From Alphaproteobacteria bacterium (GTDB lineage: Bacteria > Pseudomonadota > Alphaproteobacteria > Thalassobaculales > Thalassobaculaceae): DNA of 64,000 nucleotides. The notes below the pieces were generated by a model that was given only the letters and a program-made list of their open reading frames with translations, did no database searches and was not told the DNA's origin. This document shows positions 7,909 to 16,980 of this stretch, piece after piece (the first letter of the stretch is position 1; each line of letters starts with the position of its first letter). The DNA lies in assembly GCA_022822665.1 (NCBI GenBank), contig JAJEAR010000069.1:1-64000 (forward strand). The letters are read 5' to 3'. Position numbers and translations under genes: made by a program.

Positions 7909-8979
7909 TCAGGCCGCCTGGATCCGGGTCCAGGCCTCGTCGTAGAGCCGGACCACCTCCGGTCCCTGGTAGATGGCGGGCTCGCAGCGGGTCAGGGTGG
8001 CATCTGGAGGGAATATCCCCGGATTTTCGGTGTAATCTGCCGGAAGCAGTGCCTTGGCTGCCGCGTTCGGCGTGGCGTACCGGATGAAGTCCGCGATATC
8101 GGCCCCGACCCGGGCGTCGAGAATGTAGTTGATAAAGGCGTGAGCGTTCAGCGGATGCGGGGCGCCGACCGGGATGGCCAGGCAGTCCTGCCAGATGATC
8201 GACCCCTCGCGCGGAACCACGTAGGACAGGTCCGGATCCTCGTCCATCACCTGCAGGATGTCGCCGTTCCATTCCATGGTGATGTCGACCTCGCCGGACA
8301 GCAGCAGGTCCTGGCCGTTATCCGGCGCGAAGGTCCTGATGTGCCGCTTCTGCCCGGTCAGGAGCTCCTCGGCCTGGCGGATGATCGCCGGGTCCCTGGA
8401 GTTGAGCGGATGGCCGAGGTACTTGATTGCCGCCCCCAGCACCGTGCTGGCATCGCTGAGCAGGGCGCAGCGCCCGGCGTAGCGATCGGAATCGAACAGC
8501 CACTTCCAGCTGTCCGGAACCCCGTCGACCTTCGACTTGCGGTAACCGATGCCCAGCGTTCCCCACATGTAGGGCATGGTGTGCCGCCTGCCCGGATCGA
8601 AGGCAGCGTCGGCAAACGCATCCTGCAGGTTCGCGCGGTTGGGGATCAGCGAATGATCGAGCGGCTGGAGCATGTCGACCGCGATCATCCGCTCGACGTA
8701 GTCGTTGGTCGGCACGATCACGTCATAGCCGGGATTGCCCTCGCGCAGCTTGGCGAACAGCTCGTCGCTGTCGGCAAACAGGTCCATCTTGACCGAGATG
8801 CCGCTGGCCGTGCGGAAGTCGGCGAGCGTGGTCTCGCCGATGTAGGTGTCCCAGTTGTAGAAGTTGAGCCGCGGTTCCTCCGCGCCGAGGCCCGGCCGGG
8901 GCCGGATCGCGAACGCGGCGGCGGCGGCACCGGCAAGCAGGCCGCGGCGGGAGAGACGGTGTCGTGCATGTTCTCTCAT
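7909..8979 (-). CDS. potD: PotD-like periplasmic substrate-binding protein
   Basis: This 356-aa binding protein starts with a twin-arginine-like signal (LSRRGLLAGAAAAAF), so it may be exported folded by Tat. The mature part opens with LNFYNWDTYIGE, the hallmark start of PotD/PotF polyamine-binding proteins, and keeps MEWNGD and aromatic residues expected around the amine pocket. It captures the substrate and delivers it to PotB/C. It sits second in the operon, 46 bases after the formyltransferase. Confidence 0.88.
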   Translation of the reverse strand: MREHARHRLSRRGLLAGAAAAAFAIRPRPGLGAEEPRLNFYNWDTYIGETTLADFRTASGISVKMDLFADSDELFAKLREGNPGYDVIVPTNDYVERMIAVDMLQPLDHSLIPNRANLQDAFADAAFDPGRRHTMPYMWGTLGIGYRKSKVDGVPDSWKWLFDSDRYAGRCALLSDASTVLGAAIKYLGHPLNSRDPAIIRQAEELLTGQKRHIRTFAPDNGQDLLLSGEVDITMEWNGDILQVMDEDPDLSYVVPREGSIIWQDCLAIPVGAPHPLNAHAFINYILDARVGADIADFIRYATPNAAAKALLPADYTENPGIFPPDATLTRCEPAIYQGPEVVRLYDEAWTRIQAA

Positions 8980-9025
8980 GGCATGTCGTCCTCGGCTGGG
9001 AATGGCGAAGGATCGCCCGGGCGGG

Positions 9026-9943
9026 TCAGGTCCCGAGCCGGCGCCCGGGTTCGAGACCGGCCTCGCGGATGAAGTCGGCGGCGGCGACCTTCGGGCCCCT
9101 GCCGAGGCGAACCCGCCGGACCCGGATGCCGCCTCGTCCGGCAGCCACGGTGAAGCTCTCCGCGTCGACGGTACACACCCGGCCCACGCGGCCCGAGGCC
9201 GGCGCCTTCTCGCAATCGAAGATCTGCAGGGTCTCGCCGTCGAGCGTCGTCCAGGCGCCCGGCTGCGGATTGGAACCGCGGATCAGGTTGTAGACCTCTC
9301 CGACGGACCGCTTCCAGTCGATCTCGACGTCACCGGCCCGGCACCAGCTCTCGTAGGTCGCGAGCGACTCGTCCTGCGGAATGCGCGGCGGCGAGCCCGA
9401 CCTGACCAGGTCGATCGCCTCCAGCACGGCCGAGACGCCGAGTTCGAAGATCTTGCCGAAGTACACCGAACCCAGGGTGTCGTCGGGCTCGATCACCACC
9501 TGTTTCTGGAGCAGGATGGCGCCCTCGTCGAGCCCGTCGTCCGGCCAGAAGATGGTCAGGCCGGTGTGTTCGGCCCCCCAGATGATCGGCCAGTTGATCG
9601 AGCTTGGACCGCGGTGCAGCGGCAGCAGTGACGGGTGAAAGCAGATCGTGCCTGACTTCGGCACCTGCCGGGCCGCCTCGGGGATGAACAGCGTGACATA
9701 GGCGAGCACCATGAGGTCGGCGTCGTGTGCGCGCAGGCCGTCGAGAACCGCCCCGTCGGAATAGTCGGCCGGCTGGAGGACAGGGAGACCGTGCTCCAGT
9801 GCCGCCTGCTTGATCGGATCGTGTGGACGCCCCTCGACATCGGGCGCGGTGTAGACAGCCACCACCTCGTCGGTTCCCTTGGCGACGATGGCGTCGAGAC
9901 AGGCCTTGCCGAAGGCCTGCTGGCCGTTGATGACGATGCGCAT
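9026..9943 (-). CDS. Methionyl-tRNA formyltransferase-like enzyme (10-formyl-THF dependent)
   Basis: The 305-aa protein has the formyltransferase fold: N-terminal nucleotide-like domain (MRIVINGQQAFG), the folate-site motif CFHPSLLPLHRGPSSINWPI (about residues 106-125) with the invariant Asn-His-Asp type geometry, and a C-terminal OB-like domain. Family relatives transfer formyl groups to Met-tRNA, nucleotide sugars or amines. Being first in a polyamine-transporter operon (AGGGAG before ATG 9943) suggests a catabolic or biosynthetic formyl transfer rather than the housekeeping fmt. This role is inference. Confidence 0.75.
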   Translation of the reverse strand: MRIVINGQQAFGKACLDAIVAKGTDEVVAVYTAPDVEGRPHDPIKQAALEHGLPVLQPADYSDGAVLDGLRAHDADLMVLAYVTLFIPEAARQVPKSGTICFHPSLLPLHRGPSSINWPIIWGAEHTGLTIFWPDDGLDEGAILLQKQVVIEPDDTLGSVYFGKIFELGVSAVLEAIDLVRSGSPPRIPQDESLATYESWCRAGDVEIDWKRSVGEVYNLIRGSNPQPGAWTTLDGETLQIFDCEKAPASGRVGRVCTVDAESFTVAAGRGGIRVRRVRLGRGPKVAAADFIREAGLEPGRRLGT

Positions 9944-9986
9944 CTGCGTTCTCCCTGCCCAGGTGTGTGCGCCCGGTGCTCCGTCC

Positions 9987-10016
9987 TTCACATCCGGGTG
10001 CCCGGCACCCTAATAT
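9987..10016 (+). promoter_or_regulatory. hemB promoter with embedded perfect palindrome
   Basis: A -35-like TTCACA (9987-9992), an 18-bp spacer and a -10-like TAATAT (10011-10016) lie about 50 bases before hemB. The spacer contains the perfect 15-base palindrome GGGTGCCCGGCACCC (9996-10010), so a bound regulator would cover the gap between the promoter boxes. The formyltransferase/pot operon is divergent, so the same site could affect both directions. The sequence is direct; promoter activity and the regulator are inferred. Confidence 0.5.
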
Positions 10017-10018
10017 AG

Positions 10019-11107
<1,089 letters not shown>

Positions 11108-11116
11108 CGATCCCCG

Positions 11117-11845
11117 ATGCGGCCCGGCGCGATCCTGTTCGACCTCGACGACACGCTGATCTCACCACACCTGCACCGTACGGTGTTCTGGAACGACGCG
11201 ATCACGGGTGCGTGGCGGGAAGACCCGTCGGGCGAACGACCGCTGCCCGGCGACCTTGACCGGCTGGTGGATGCGGTCGACCAGGCGGCACGCCACTTCT
11301 GGTCGGACCCGGTCCGCCACAGGCACGGCCGGCTCGACCTCGCGACCACCAGGTTGCGCATTCTCGATGCGGGCCTCGGGCGGGACGACCGGTTCCCTGC
11401 CGCGTTGCGAAGCGAGATCGCCGATCGCTGCGGCCGGCTGATGCACGCCGCGACCCGGCTGTTTCCCGACGCCATCGCAACGCTCGAGGCCCTGAACGCG
11501 GAGGGTGTGCGGCTCGCCCTGGTCACCAACGGCGCCGGAGCGGTCCAGCGCGAGAAGATCGAGCGGTTCGCGCTTGCCCGCCATTTCCGCCACGTCCAGA
11601 TCGAGGGCGAGGCCGGCGTGGGCAAGCCGGAACCGGAAGCCTACCATCGCGCGCTCGACGCACTCGACGCACGCCCCGAGGAGACGTGGATGGTCGGCGA
11701 CAACCTCGAGTGGGAAGTCGCCGCACCACAGCGGCTCGGCATCCGCGGCATATGGCGGGATCCGCGGGGCCGGGGCATCCTGCCCGGTCACGCGACAGTC
11801 TCGCCGGACCGGACCATCGCCCGTCTCGAACAGTTGCTGGAGTAG
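11117..11845 (+). CDS. HAD-superfamily hydrolase (YjjG/pyrimidine nucleotidase-like)
   Basis: This 242-aa phosphatase has all four HAD motifs: FDLDDTL near the N-terminus (nucleophile Asp), LVTNG, GKPEPEAYHRAL and MVGDNLEWEVAAP. A helical cap lies between motifs I and II (C1-type cap). Such enzymes hydrolyse phosphate monoesters, often nucleotides or sugar phosphates; the substrate here is unknown. It starts 9 bases after hemB and ends 13 before the ligase, so it is probably cotranscribed with both. Confidence 0.85.
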   Translation: MRPGAILFDLDDTLISPHLHRTVFWNDAITGAWREDPSGERPLPGDLDRLVDAVDQAARHFWSDPVRHRHGRLDLATTRLRILDAGLGRDDRFPAALRSEIADRCGRLMHAATRLFPDAIATLEALNAEGVRLALVTNGAGAVQREKIERFALARHFRHVQIEGEAGVGKPEPEAYHRALDALDARPEETWMVGDNLEWEVAAPQRLGIRGIWRDPRGRGILPGHATVSPDRTIARLEQLLE

Positions 11846-11858
11846 CGGACGGGCCGCC

Positions 11859-13463
11859 ATGCCGGACCTGCTGCCACCACCGGACCGCTGCGTGACACGC
11901 GACGTGCTGCACCGGTACGCGCACGAGCGTGGCGACGATGTCTTTGCGGTCTTCGACTCCGGGGAATGCTGGACCTGGGCCGAGACCCTCGGGCACACAC
12001 GGCGTGCCGGGGCGGCGCTGCAGCAGCTCGGTGCCGGGCAGGACGACCATGTCGTGGTCTGGCTGCCGAACGGCAGCGAGGCCCTGCTTGCCTACCTCGC
12101 GATCTGCTACATCGGCGCGGTCTACGTCCCGATCAACACCGGCTATCGCGGCCAGCTGCTCGCGCACGTGATCGAGAATTCCGACGCCCGGCTGATCCTG
12201 GCCCACCGCGATCTCGTCCCCCGTCTGTCCGAGGTCCCGCTTGCAAGGCTCGAACGCCTGGTCGTGTGCGGCGGACAGTGCGTGGTACCGGCCGGTCTGG
12301 AGCCGTTCGGGTTCGACACGGTGCTGGCGGCTGCCGGTGAGCCTCGGGATCCCGGGCGCGCCATCCTGCCCTGGGACCTGCAGTCGATCATCTACACCTC
12401 GGGCACCACCGGGCCGTCAAAGGGGGTGATGTCGTCGTATTTCCATGCCTGGAACGGCATGAACGAGGAGGCGTGGGCGCCGGTAAGGGCCGACGACCGG
12501 TTCCTGATCAACCTGCCGATGTTCCACATCGGCGGCAGCTTCATCGTCCACGCCATGCTGTGCCGCGGCGGATCGGTGGCGATGAACCCGGGGTTCCGGA
12601 CCGAGGAGTTCTGGGACGTGGTCCGGCGCACCGGCAGCACAGCCGTCTTCCTGCTCGGCGTCATGTGCAGCTTCCTGGTCAAGCAACCGCCCCGCCCGGA
12701 CGACCGGTCGCACGGATTGCGCATTGCCTTCACCGTGCCGCTCACCGAGGAGGCGGTGCAGTTTCCCGAACGCTTCGGGACAGGGATATGCACCATCTTC
12801 AACATGACCGAGGTGAACACCCCGATCATCTCCGGCCCCAATCCCCGCACGCCCGGTCTCGCCGGCCGGGCCCGGCCGGCGAATCGGCTGCGGATCGTCG
12901 ACGAGCACGACATCGAGGTGCCGGACGGAAGTGTCGGCGAGCTGGTGATCCGTCCCGAACTGCCCTGGGCGCTGAACCACGGCTACTACCGCGACCCCGA
13001 GGCAACGGTGCGGGCCTGGCGCAACGGCTGGTTCCACACCGGTGACGCTTTTCGCCGCGACCCGGACGGGTCCTACCACTTCGTCGACCGGCTTAAGGAC
13101 GCAATCCGGCGCCGCGGCGAGAACATCTCGTCGTTCGAGATCGAGGTGGTGGTGAGCGACCACCCTTCGGTGCGCGAGTGTGCCGCCATTCCGGTGCCGA
13201 GCGAGCACGGCGAGGACGAGGTGATGGTGGTGCTGGCGCCGCAGCCGGGCGCGGTGATCGACCCGGTGGAACTGGTCGAATTCCTGCGCCCGCGCATGGC
13301 GCACTTCATGGTCCCGCGCTATGTCCGGGTCATGGACAGCCTCCCGCGCACACCGACGGAGAAGGTGCAGAAAACCGGCCTGCGCCAGGCGGGGGTTACC
13401 CCCGACACCTGGGACCGCGAGGCCGCCGGCATCCGCCTGCGCCGTGATTATCCGGGGTCCTGA
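11859..13463 (+). CDS. CaiC-like acyl-CoA ligase (AMP-forming)
   Basis: The 534-aa ANL-superfamily enzyme activates a carboxylic acid to acyl-AMP then acyl-CoA. The P-loop IIYTSGTTGPSKGVM (about residue 180), NMTEVN, the hinge region YHFVDRLKDAIRRRGENISS and the C-terminal lysine motif PRTPTEKVQK are present. NTGYRGQLLAHVIENSDARL resembles crotonobetaine/carnitine-CoA ligase CaiC. CaiB-like and hydratase genes occur at 25-27 kb, but the true substrate is not shown. ATG 11859 is 14 bases after the HAD gene stop. Confidence 0.85.
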   Translation: MPDLLPPPDRCVTRDVLHRYAHERGDDVFAVFDSGECWTWAETLGHTRRAGAALQQLGAGQDDHVVVWLPNGSEALLAYLAICYIGAVYVPINTGYRGQLLAHVIENSDARLILAHRDLVPRLSEVPLARLERLVVCGGQCVVPAGLEPFGFDTVLAAAGEPRDPGRAILPWDLQSIIYTSGTTGPSKGVMSSYFHAWNGMNEEAWAPVRADDRFLINLPMFHIGGSFIVHAMLCRGGSVAMNPGFRTEEFWDVVRRTGSTAVFLLGVMCSFLVKQPPRPDDRSHGLRIAFTVPLTEEAVQFPERFGTGICTIFNMTEVNTPIISGPNPRTPGLAGRARPANRLRIVDEHDIEVPDGSVGELVIRPELPWALNHGYYRDPEATVRAWRNGWFHTGDAFRRDPDGSYHFVDRLKDAIRRRGENISSFEIEVVVSDHPSVRECAAIPVPSEHGEDEVMVVLAPQPGAVIDPVELVEFLRPRMAHFMVPRYVRVMDSLPRTPTEKVQKTGLRQAGVTPDTWDREAAGIRLRRDYPGS

Positions 13464-13677
13464 GCAGGGTGCAGCGGTCGGCGTCCTCCCTGCGAAGAGA
13501 GGCTTTGGCTGCGCGGGTTCCGGGAGCCATGCCGGTCGCGTCGCAGTGTGCTTCCGGCTCAGCCAGCATCCGGACTACAGGCGCCGCGGTTCACGGCAGG
13601 TTCCGCGCGCACTGCCGCATCATCCGGCCCGGCGACGGTCTCGCCGGCCATGTACCCCCAACAAGGAGAAGACGATC

Positions 13678-13749
13678 ATGCATGACACAGGCAGCACCGC
13701 ATTCCTGCCCGCCCCGAAGGACGGGCCTTGTCGCGAGTGTGACCGATGA
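13678..13749 (+). CDS. 23-codon ORF coupled to the isomerase gene
   Basis: A strong AAGGAG ribosome site precedes ATG 13678 by a good distance, and the 23-residue frame (ending GPCRECDR) stops in ATGA (13746-13749), which is the start of the isomerase. The isomerase itself has no separate ribosome site, so ribosomes finishing this peptide probably start it. It could be a small protein with a CxxC-like CREC, or simply a translational feeder. No family recognised. Confidence 0.5.
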   Translation: MHDTGSTAFLPAPKDGPCRECDR

Positions 13750-14351
13750 GCGAGACGAAAATCCCGGTCTACATCGACTTCAAGAGTCCGTACGCCTTCC
13801 TCGCCGTCCGGCCAGTTCGCGCGATGGCCATCGAGTACGATGTCCGGCTCGACTGGCGTCCGTTCAACCTGACGATCGGCGAGTTTCTGGGCGAGGTCGC
13901 AACCCGCAACGACCATCAGTGGCGCCGGGTGAAGTACTCCTACATGGATTGCCGGCGGCTGGCCAACCAGCGCGGCATGACGATCCTGGGCCCGCAGAAG
14001 GTCTACGACTCGACGGTTGCCTGCGTTGGCCTGCTCTGGGCGCAGCGCCACGGCGTGGAGACGGCATTCATCGACACCGTGTTCGAGCGGTTCTTCCGCC
14101 GCGATCTCGACATCGAGGATCCGGACGCGATCGAGACGGTGCTGGCCGGGTGCGGTGCCGATCCGCAGGGCTTTGCGGACTGGCAGGCAGGAGATGGAAG
14201 GGAAGAGTTCCGGCGATTGAGCGAACATGCGATGGAGTTGGGCGTGTTCGGTGTGCCCTCGTTCCTGCTCGACGGCGAACTGTTCTGGGGAGGCGAGAGA
14301 CTGGAGCTGCTGAAGGAACGCCTGCGGGCCCGCGCCGTGCCGTATCGCTGA
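13746..14351 (+). CDS. 2-hydroxychromene-2-carboxylate isomerase-like DsbA-fold protein
   Basis: The 201-aa protein has the thioredoxin/kappa-GST fold of HCCA isomerases: VYIDFKSPYAFLAVRP at the N-terminus, with the catalytic Ser of the SPY motif where DsbA has Cys, and GVFGVPSFLLDGELFWGGERL near the C-terminus (cis-Pro VPSF). Relatives isomerise hydroxychromene carboxylates in naphthalene breakdown with glutathione, but many homologues have other roles. Translation starts at an ATGA overlap with the preceding short ORF. Confidence 0.8.
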   Translation: MSETKIPVYIDFKSPYAFLAVRPVRAMAIEYDVRLDWRPFNLTIGEFLGEVATRNDHQWRRVKYSYMDCRRLANQRGMTILGPQKVYDSTVACVGLLWAQRHGVETAFIDTVFERFFRRDLDIEDPDAIETVLAGCGADPQGFADWQAGDGREEFRRLSEHAMELGVFGVPSFLLDGELFWGGERLELLKERLRARAVPYR

Positions 14352-14472
14352 CGATTCGCAGGCCCCCGGCACCAGTCACGGGGTCGGTACCGGCGTGGAT
14401 ATTGCACGTGACTGGAACGGTTTACGTATGACATCTTTACCAGTTACGGCCAATTGATGATCCTTTGGTTGA

Positions 14473-14491
14473 GGAAACGCGCGGCGTTTCC
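14473..14491 (+). promoter_or_regulatory. Hairpin in the leader of the outer-membrane protein gene
   Basis: GGAAACGC-GCG-GCGTTTCC is a perfect 8-bp inverted repeat with a 3-base loop ending 20 bases before ATG 14512. As RNA it would sit next to the ribosome site; as DNA it could be an operator. CCGATCGG (14491-14498) directly abuts it. Function not shown. Confidence 0.4.
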
Positions 14492-14511
14492 CGATCGGCT
14501 TGGGGGTCACA

Positions 14512-15300
14512 ATGGCACGGGAACTGCAGGGTCGCGTCATCGGGCTTGCAGCACTCGTTCTCGCGACAGGCATGTCCGCGATGGCCCCGTCCGCCGCCGC
14601 GGAGTTCTACCTGCGGGCCGGTGTCGGGCTGGAATGGGTCGACGACACCGTGTTCGAGGACCGGCATTGCGGGTCGGAGTCCCCGTTGGCGGTCTACGGC
14701 TGCGGCAGCGGTGGTGACGGGGCTCCTGTCCGCACGACGGGGTACTTCGACACCGCAACGGCATTCGAACTCGCATTCGGCCACGAACCCGTGCCCGGGA
14801 TGAGGGTGGAGACCCGGTTCGAGTACCTGCCACGCCTGCAGTTCCAGGGGACCGCCAATTTCCTGGAACCCGGGCGCGAGCAGTCGGTCGCGGCTGATAT
14901 CTCCGCGCTCTCGGCCATGGTGGCGGGCTACGGGGACCTGCCGCTCGTCCTCGGCCACGGCAGCATCGTCCCGTTTCTCGGCGCTGGCGCCGGAGTCGCC
15001 CAGCTGCGGATCGGCACCACCCGCATGGCCTTCCCGCGGACCTACACCGAGGTACCCGGGGCATCGCGAACGGCGCTTGCCTGGATGGTGACCGCCGGTC
15101 TGTCGGTCGCCGTCAGTGAACGGATAGCGGTCGAGTTCGCGTGGCGCTACACCGACTTCAGCGAGGTCCGCACCGGTCGCGGCGCCGGGCAGGTCATCTG
15201 GCGCGACGGCAGCAAGCCCCCGATCCCGCTCGACCTCGCGGAAACCCGGGCCCGGCTCAGCGATCACGGACTCCGGCTCTCGCTTCGCTACGGCTTCTGA
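14512..15300 (+). CDS. Outer-membrane beta-barrel protein (OmpA/OmpW-like porin fold)
   Basis: This 262-aa protein has an N-terminal Sec signal ending near SAMAPSAAA-EFYLRAG, alternating hydrophobic strands, and a C-terminal phenylalanine (LRLSLRYGF), the recognition signature for Bam-dependent insertion of 8-stranded barrels. Two cysteines (HCGSES and YGCGSG) could form a loop disulfide. ATG 14512 follows a GGGGG; the in-frame TTG four codons upstream is less likely. Its cargo or partner is unknown. Confidence 0.75.
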   Translation: MARELQGRVIGLAALVLATGMSAMAPSAAAEFYLRAGVGLEWVDDTVFEDRHCGSESPLAVYGCGSGGDGAPVRTTGYFDTATAFELAFGHEPVPGMRVETRFEYLPRLQFQGTANFLEPGREQSVAADISALSAMVAGYGDLPLVLGHGSIVPFLGAGAGVAQLRIGTTRMAFPRTYTEVPGASRTALAWMVTAGLSVAVSERIAVEFAWRYTDFSEVRTGRGAGQVIWRDGSKPPIPLDLAETRARLSDHGLRLSLRYGF

Positions 15301-15403
15301 CGGCCGAACGGTCTGCCGCCGATCCCCGCCGCAGGGCTTGACCGACCGGACCGCTGCCGCGTTGAATGTTGTCCTTCCGGCATGGACAGGGAGGACCCGT
15401 CAG

Positions 15404-16423
15404 GTGAAACCGCTTGTCGATTCGACCCCGCTGCTGGGTGATACCGGCCGACTGCGCAGTCAGGCGGCAGCCGACGGCTACCTCCTCGTTCGCGGCCTGC
15501 TGCCCGCTACGCTGATCGAGGAACTCGCCGACGAGATTTCGACGGTGCTTGTCGATGCGGGCTGGATCGAGCCGGGCACGCCACTTGCGTCGGCGCGCGC
15601 GGATCTCGCGCGGTTCTGCGTCGAGCCGCAGCCACCGTTCATGGAGGTCTTCTACCGGCTGCTGTCGCTGCGCTCGCTGCACGCGCTCAAGCACCACGAG
15701 AACCTCGTCGGCCTGTTCGGGGCGCTGTTCGGCGAGGAGGTCTTCTGCCCGCCCCACTTCGTGATGCGCATGGCCTTCCCCTACCGGGACGACTACGCGA
15801 CGCCGGCCCACCAGGACTACACCCATTTCGAGGGCAGCCGGAACAACTGGGCGGCGTGGATCCCGTTCGTCGATATCGACGAGGCGCGCGGAGGCCTCGC
15901 CATTGCCTCGGGGTCGCACCGGGGCGGAGTCCTCGACATGCGTCCCGCGCTCGGTGCCGGACAGATGGTGATCGATGCCGACCTCGGGACCTGTGACTGG
16001 CGCTGGAGCCCGATGCGGATCGGAGATGTCCTGATCCACAACTGCCAGACCATCCACAAGGGATGTGCAAACACTTCCGGCACAATTCGGGTGTCCATGG
16101 ACTGTCGCTACCAGCCGCTTTCCGAACCGGTCGGGGAAAAGTACCTGGGGGTATCGCACCAGATGAAGACCTGGGACGAGCTCTACGCGGAGTGGGACGA
16201 GGACGATCCGATGCGGTACTACTGGCGGGACCTCGACCTCGCCGTCGAGCCCTTCACCTATCACTGGTACGACCGGCGCGACATGCGCGCGATCGAGATG
16301 GGCGAGGCCGGCGACCCCGAGGCGCTGGTCGCGCTGGAGAACATCGCGCTCAAGCATCGCTCCTCCTCCACCCGCGCGCGGGCACGCTCGGCACTGGCGG
16401 AACTGCGGACCGGCGGGACGTGA
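15404..16423 (+). CDS. Phytanoyl-CoA dioxygenase-family Fe(II)/2-oxoglutarate oxygenase
   Basis: The 339-aa protein contains the facial triad of PhyH enzymes: HQD within [11 protein letters not shown], the distal His within [14 protein letters not shown], and an Arg for 2-oxoglutarate ([10 protein letters not shown]). Family members hydroxylate acyl-CoA or small molecules using O2. GTG 15404, 10 bases after GGGAGG, is the best start; upstream in-frame codons have no ribosome site. apt follows after 41 bases. Substrate unknown. Confidence 0.8.
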   Translation: MKPLVDSTPLLGDTGRLRSQAAADGYLLVRGLLPATLIEELADEISTVLVDAGWIEPGTPLASARADLARFCVEPQPPFMEVFYRLLSLRSLHALKHHENLVGLFGALFGEEVFCPPHFVMRMAFPYRDDYATPAHQDYTHFEGSRNNWAAWIPFVDIDEARGGLAIASGSHRGGVLDMRPALGAGQMVIDADLGTCDWRWSPMRIGDVLIHNCQTIHKGCANTSGTIRVSMDCRYQPLSEPVGEKYLGVSHQMKTWDELYAEWDEDDPMRYYWRDLDLAVEPFTYHWYDRRDMRAIEMGEAGDPEALVALENIALKHRSSSTRARARSALAELRTGGT

Positions 16424-16464
16424 AGTCCCGGCGGCCCGGTCCGGACCCGCAACCGGAGAGTGGA

Positions 16465-16980
16465 ATGGACCTCAAGCAGCATATCCGGCAGATGCCCGAC
16501 TTTCCCGAGCCCGGCATCACCTTCTGCGACATCTCCACCCTGCTCGCCCACCCCGGAGCGTGGCAGACCACCATCGAACAGCTTGCCGATGCCATCGCAC
16601 CGCACCGACCCGCGGTCCTGGCGGCGATCGAGTCCCGCGGCTTCCTGCTCGCGGCACCGCTTGCCGTGAGGCTCGACGTCGGGTTCTGCATGGTGCGCAA
16701 GCCCGGCAAGCTCCCGGGACCGACCTCGGCGCTGAGCTACGACCTCGAGTACGGCAGCGACTCCATCGAAATCCAGCAGGACGCCGTGCGCCCCGGCCAG
16801 CGCGTGGTGGTCGTCGACGACCTGCTCGCGACCGGGGGAACCCTGAGCGCGGCGATCCGGCTGCTGAGGGACGCCGGCGCCGAGGTCATCGCTGCGGCGG
16901 TCGTGATCGAACTCGGTTTCCTCGGCGCGCGGGAACGGCTCGACGTTCCCCTGGTCTCGCTGGTGACCTACGACGAGTGA
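16465..16980 (+). CDS. apt: Adenine phosphoribosyltransferase
   Basis: Apt makes AMP from adenine and PRPP for purine salvage in the cytosol. The 171-aa protein begins [18 protein letters not shown] as in other Apt proteins. It has ESRGF, the flexible-loop RKPGKLPG and the PRPP loop [13 protein letters not shown] near residue 113. GGAG lies just before ATG 16465. The last 13 bases overlap the end of the convergent cyclase gene. Confidence 0.95.
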   Translation: MDLKQHIRQMPDFPEPGITFCDISTLLAHPGAWQTTIEQLADAIAPHRPAVLAAIESRGFLLAAPLAVRLDVGFCMVRKPGKLPGPTSALSYDLEYGSDSIEIQQDAVRPGQRVVVVDDLLATGGTLSAAIRLLRDAGAEVIAAAVVIELGFLGARERLDVPLVSLVTYDE

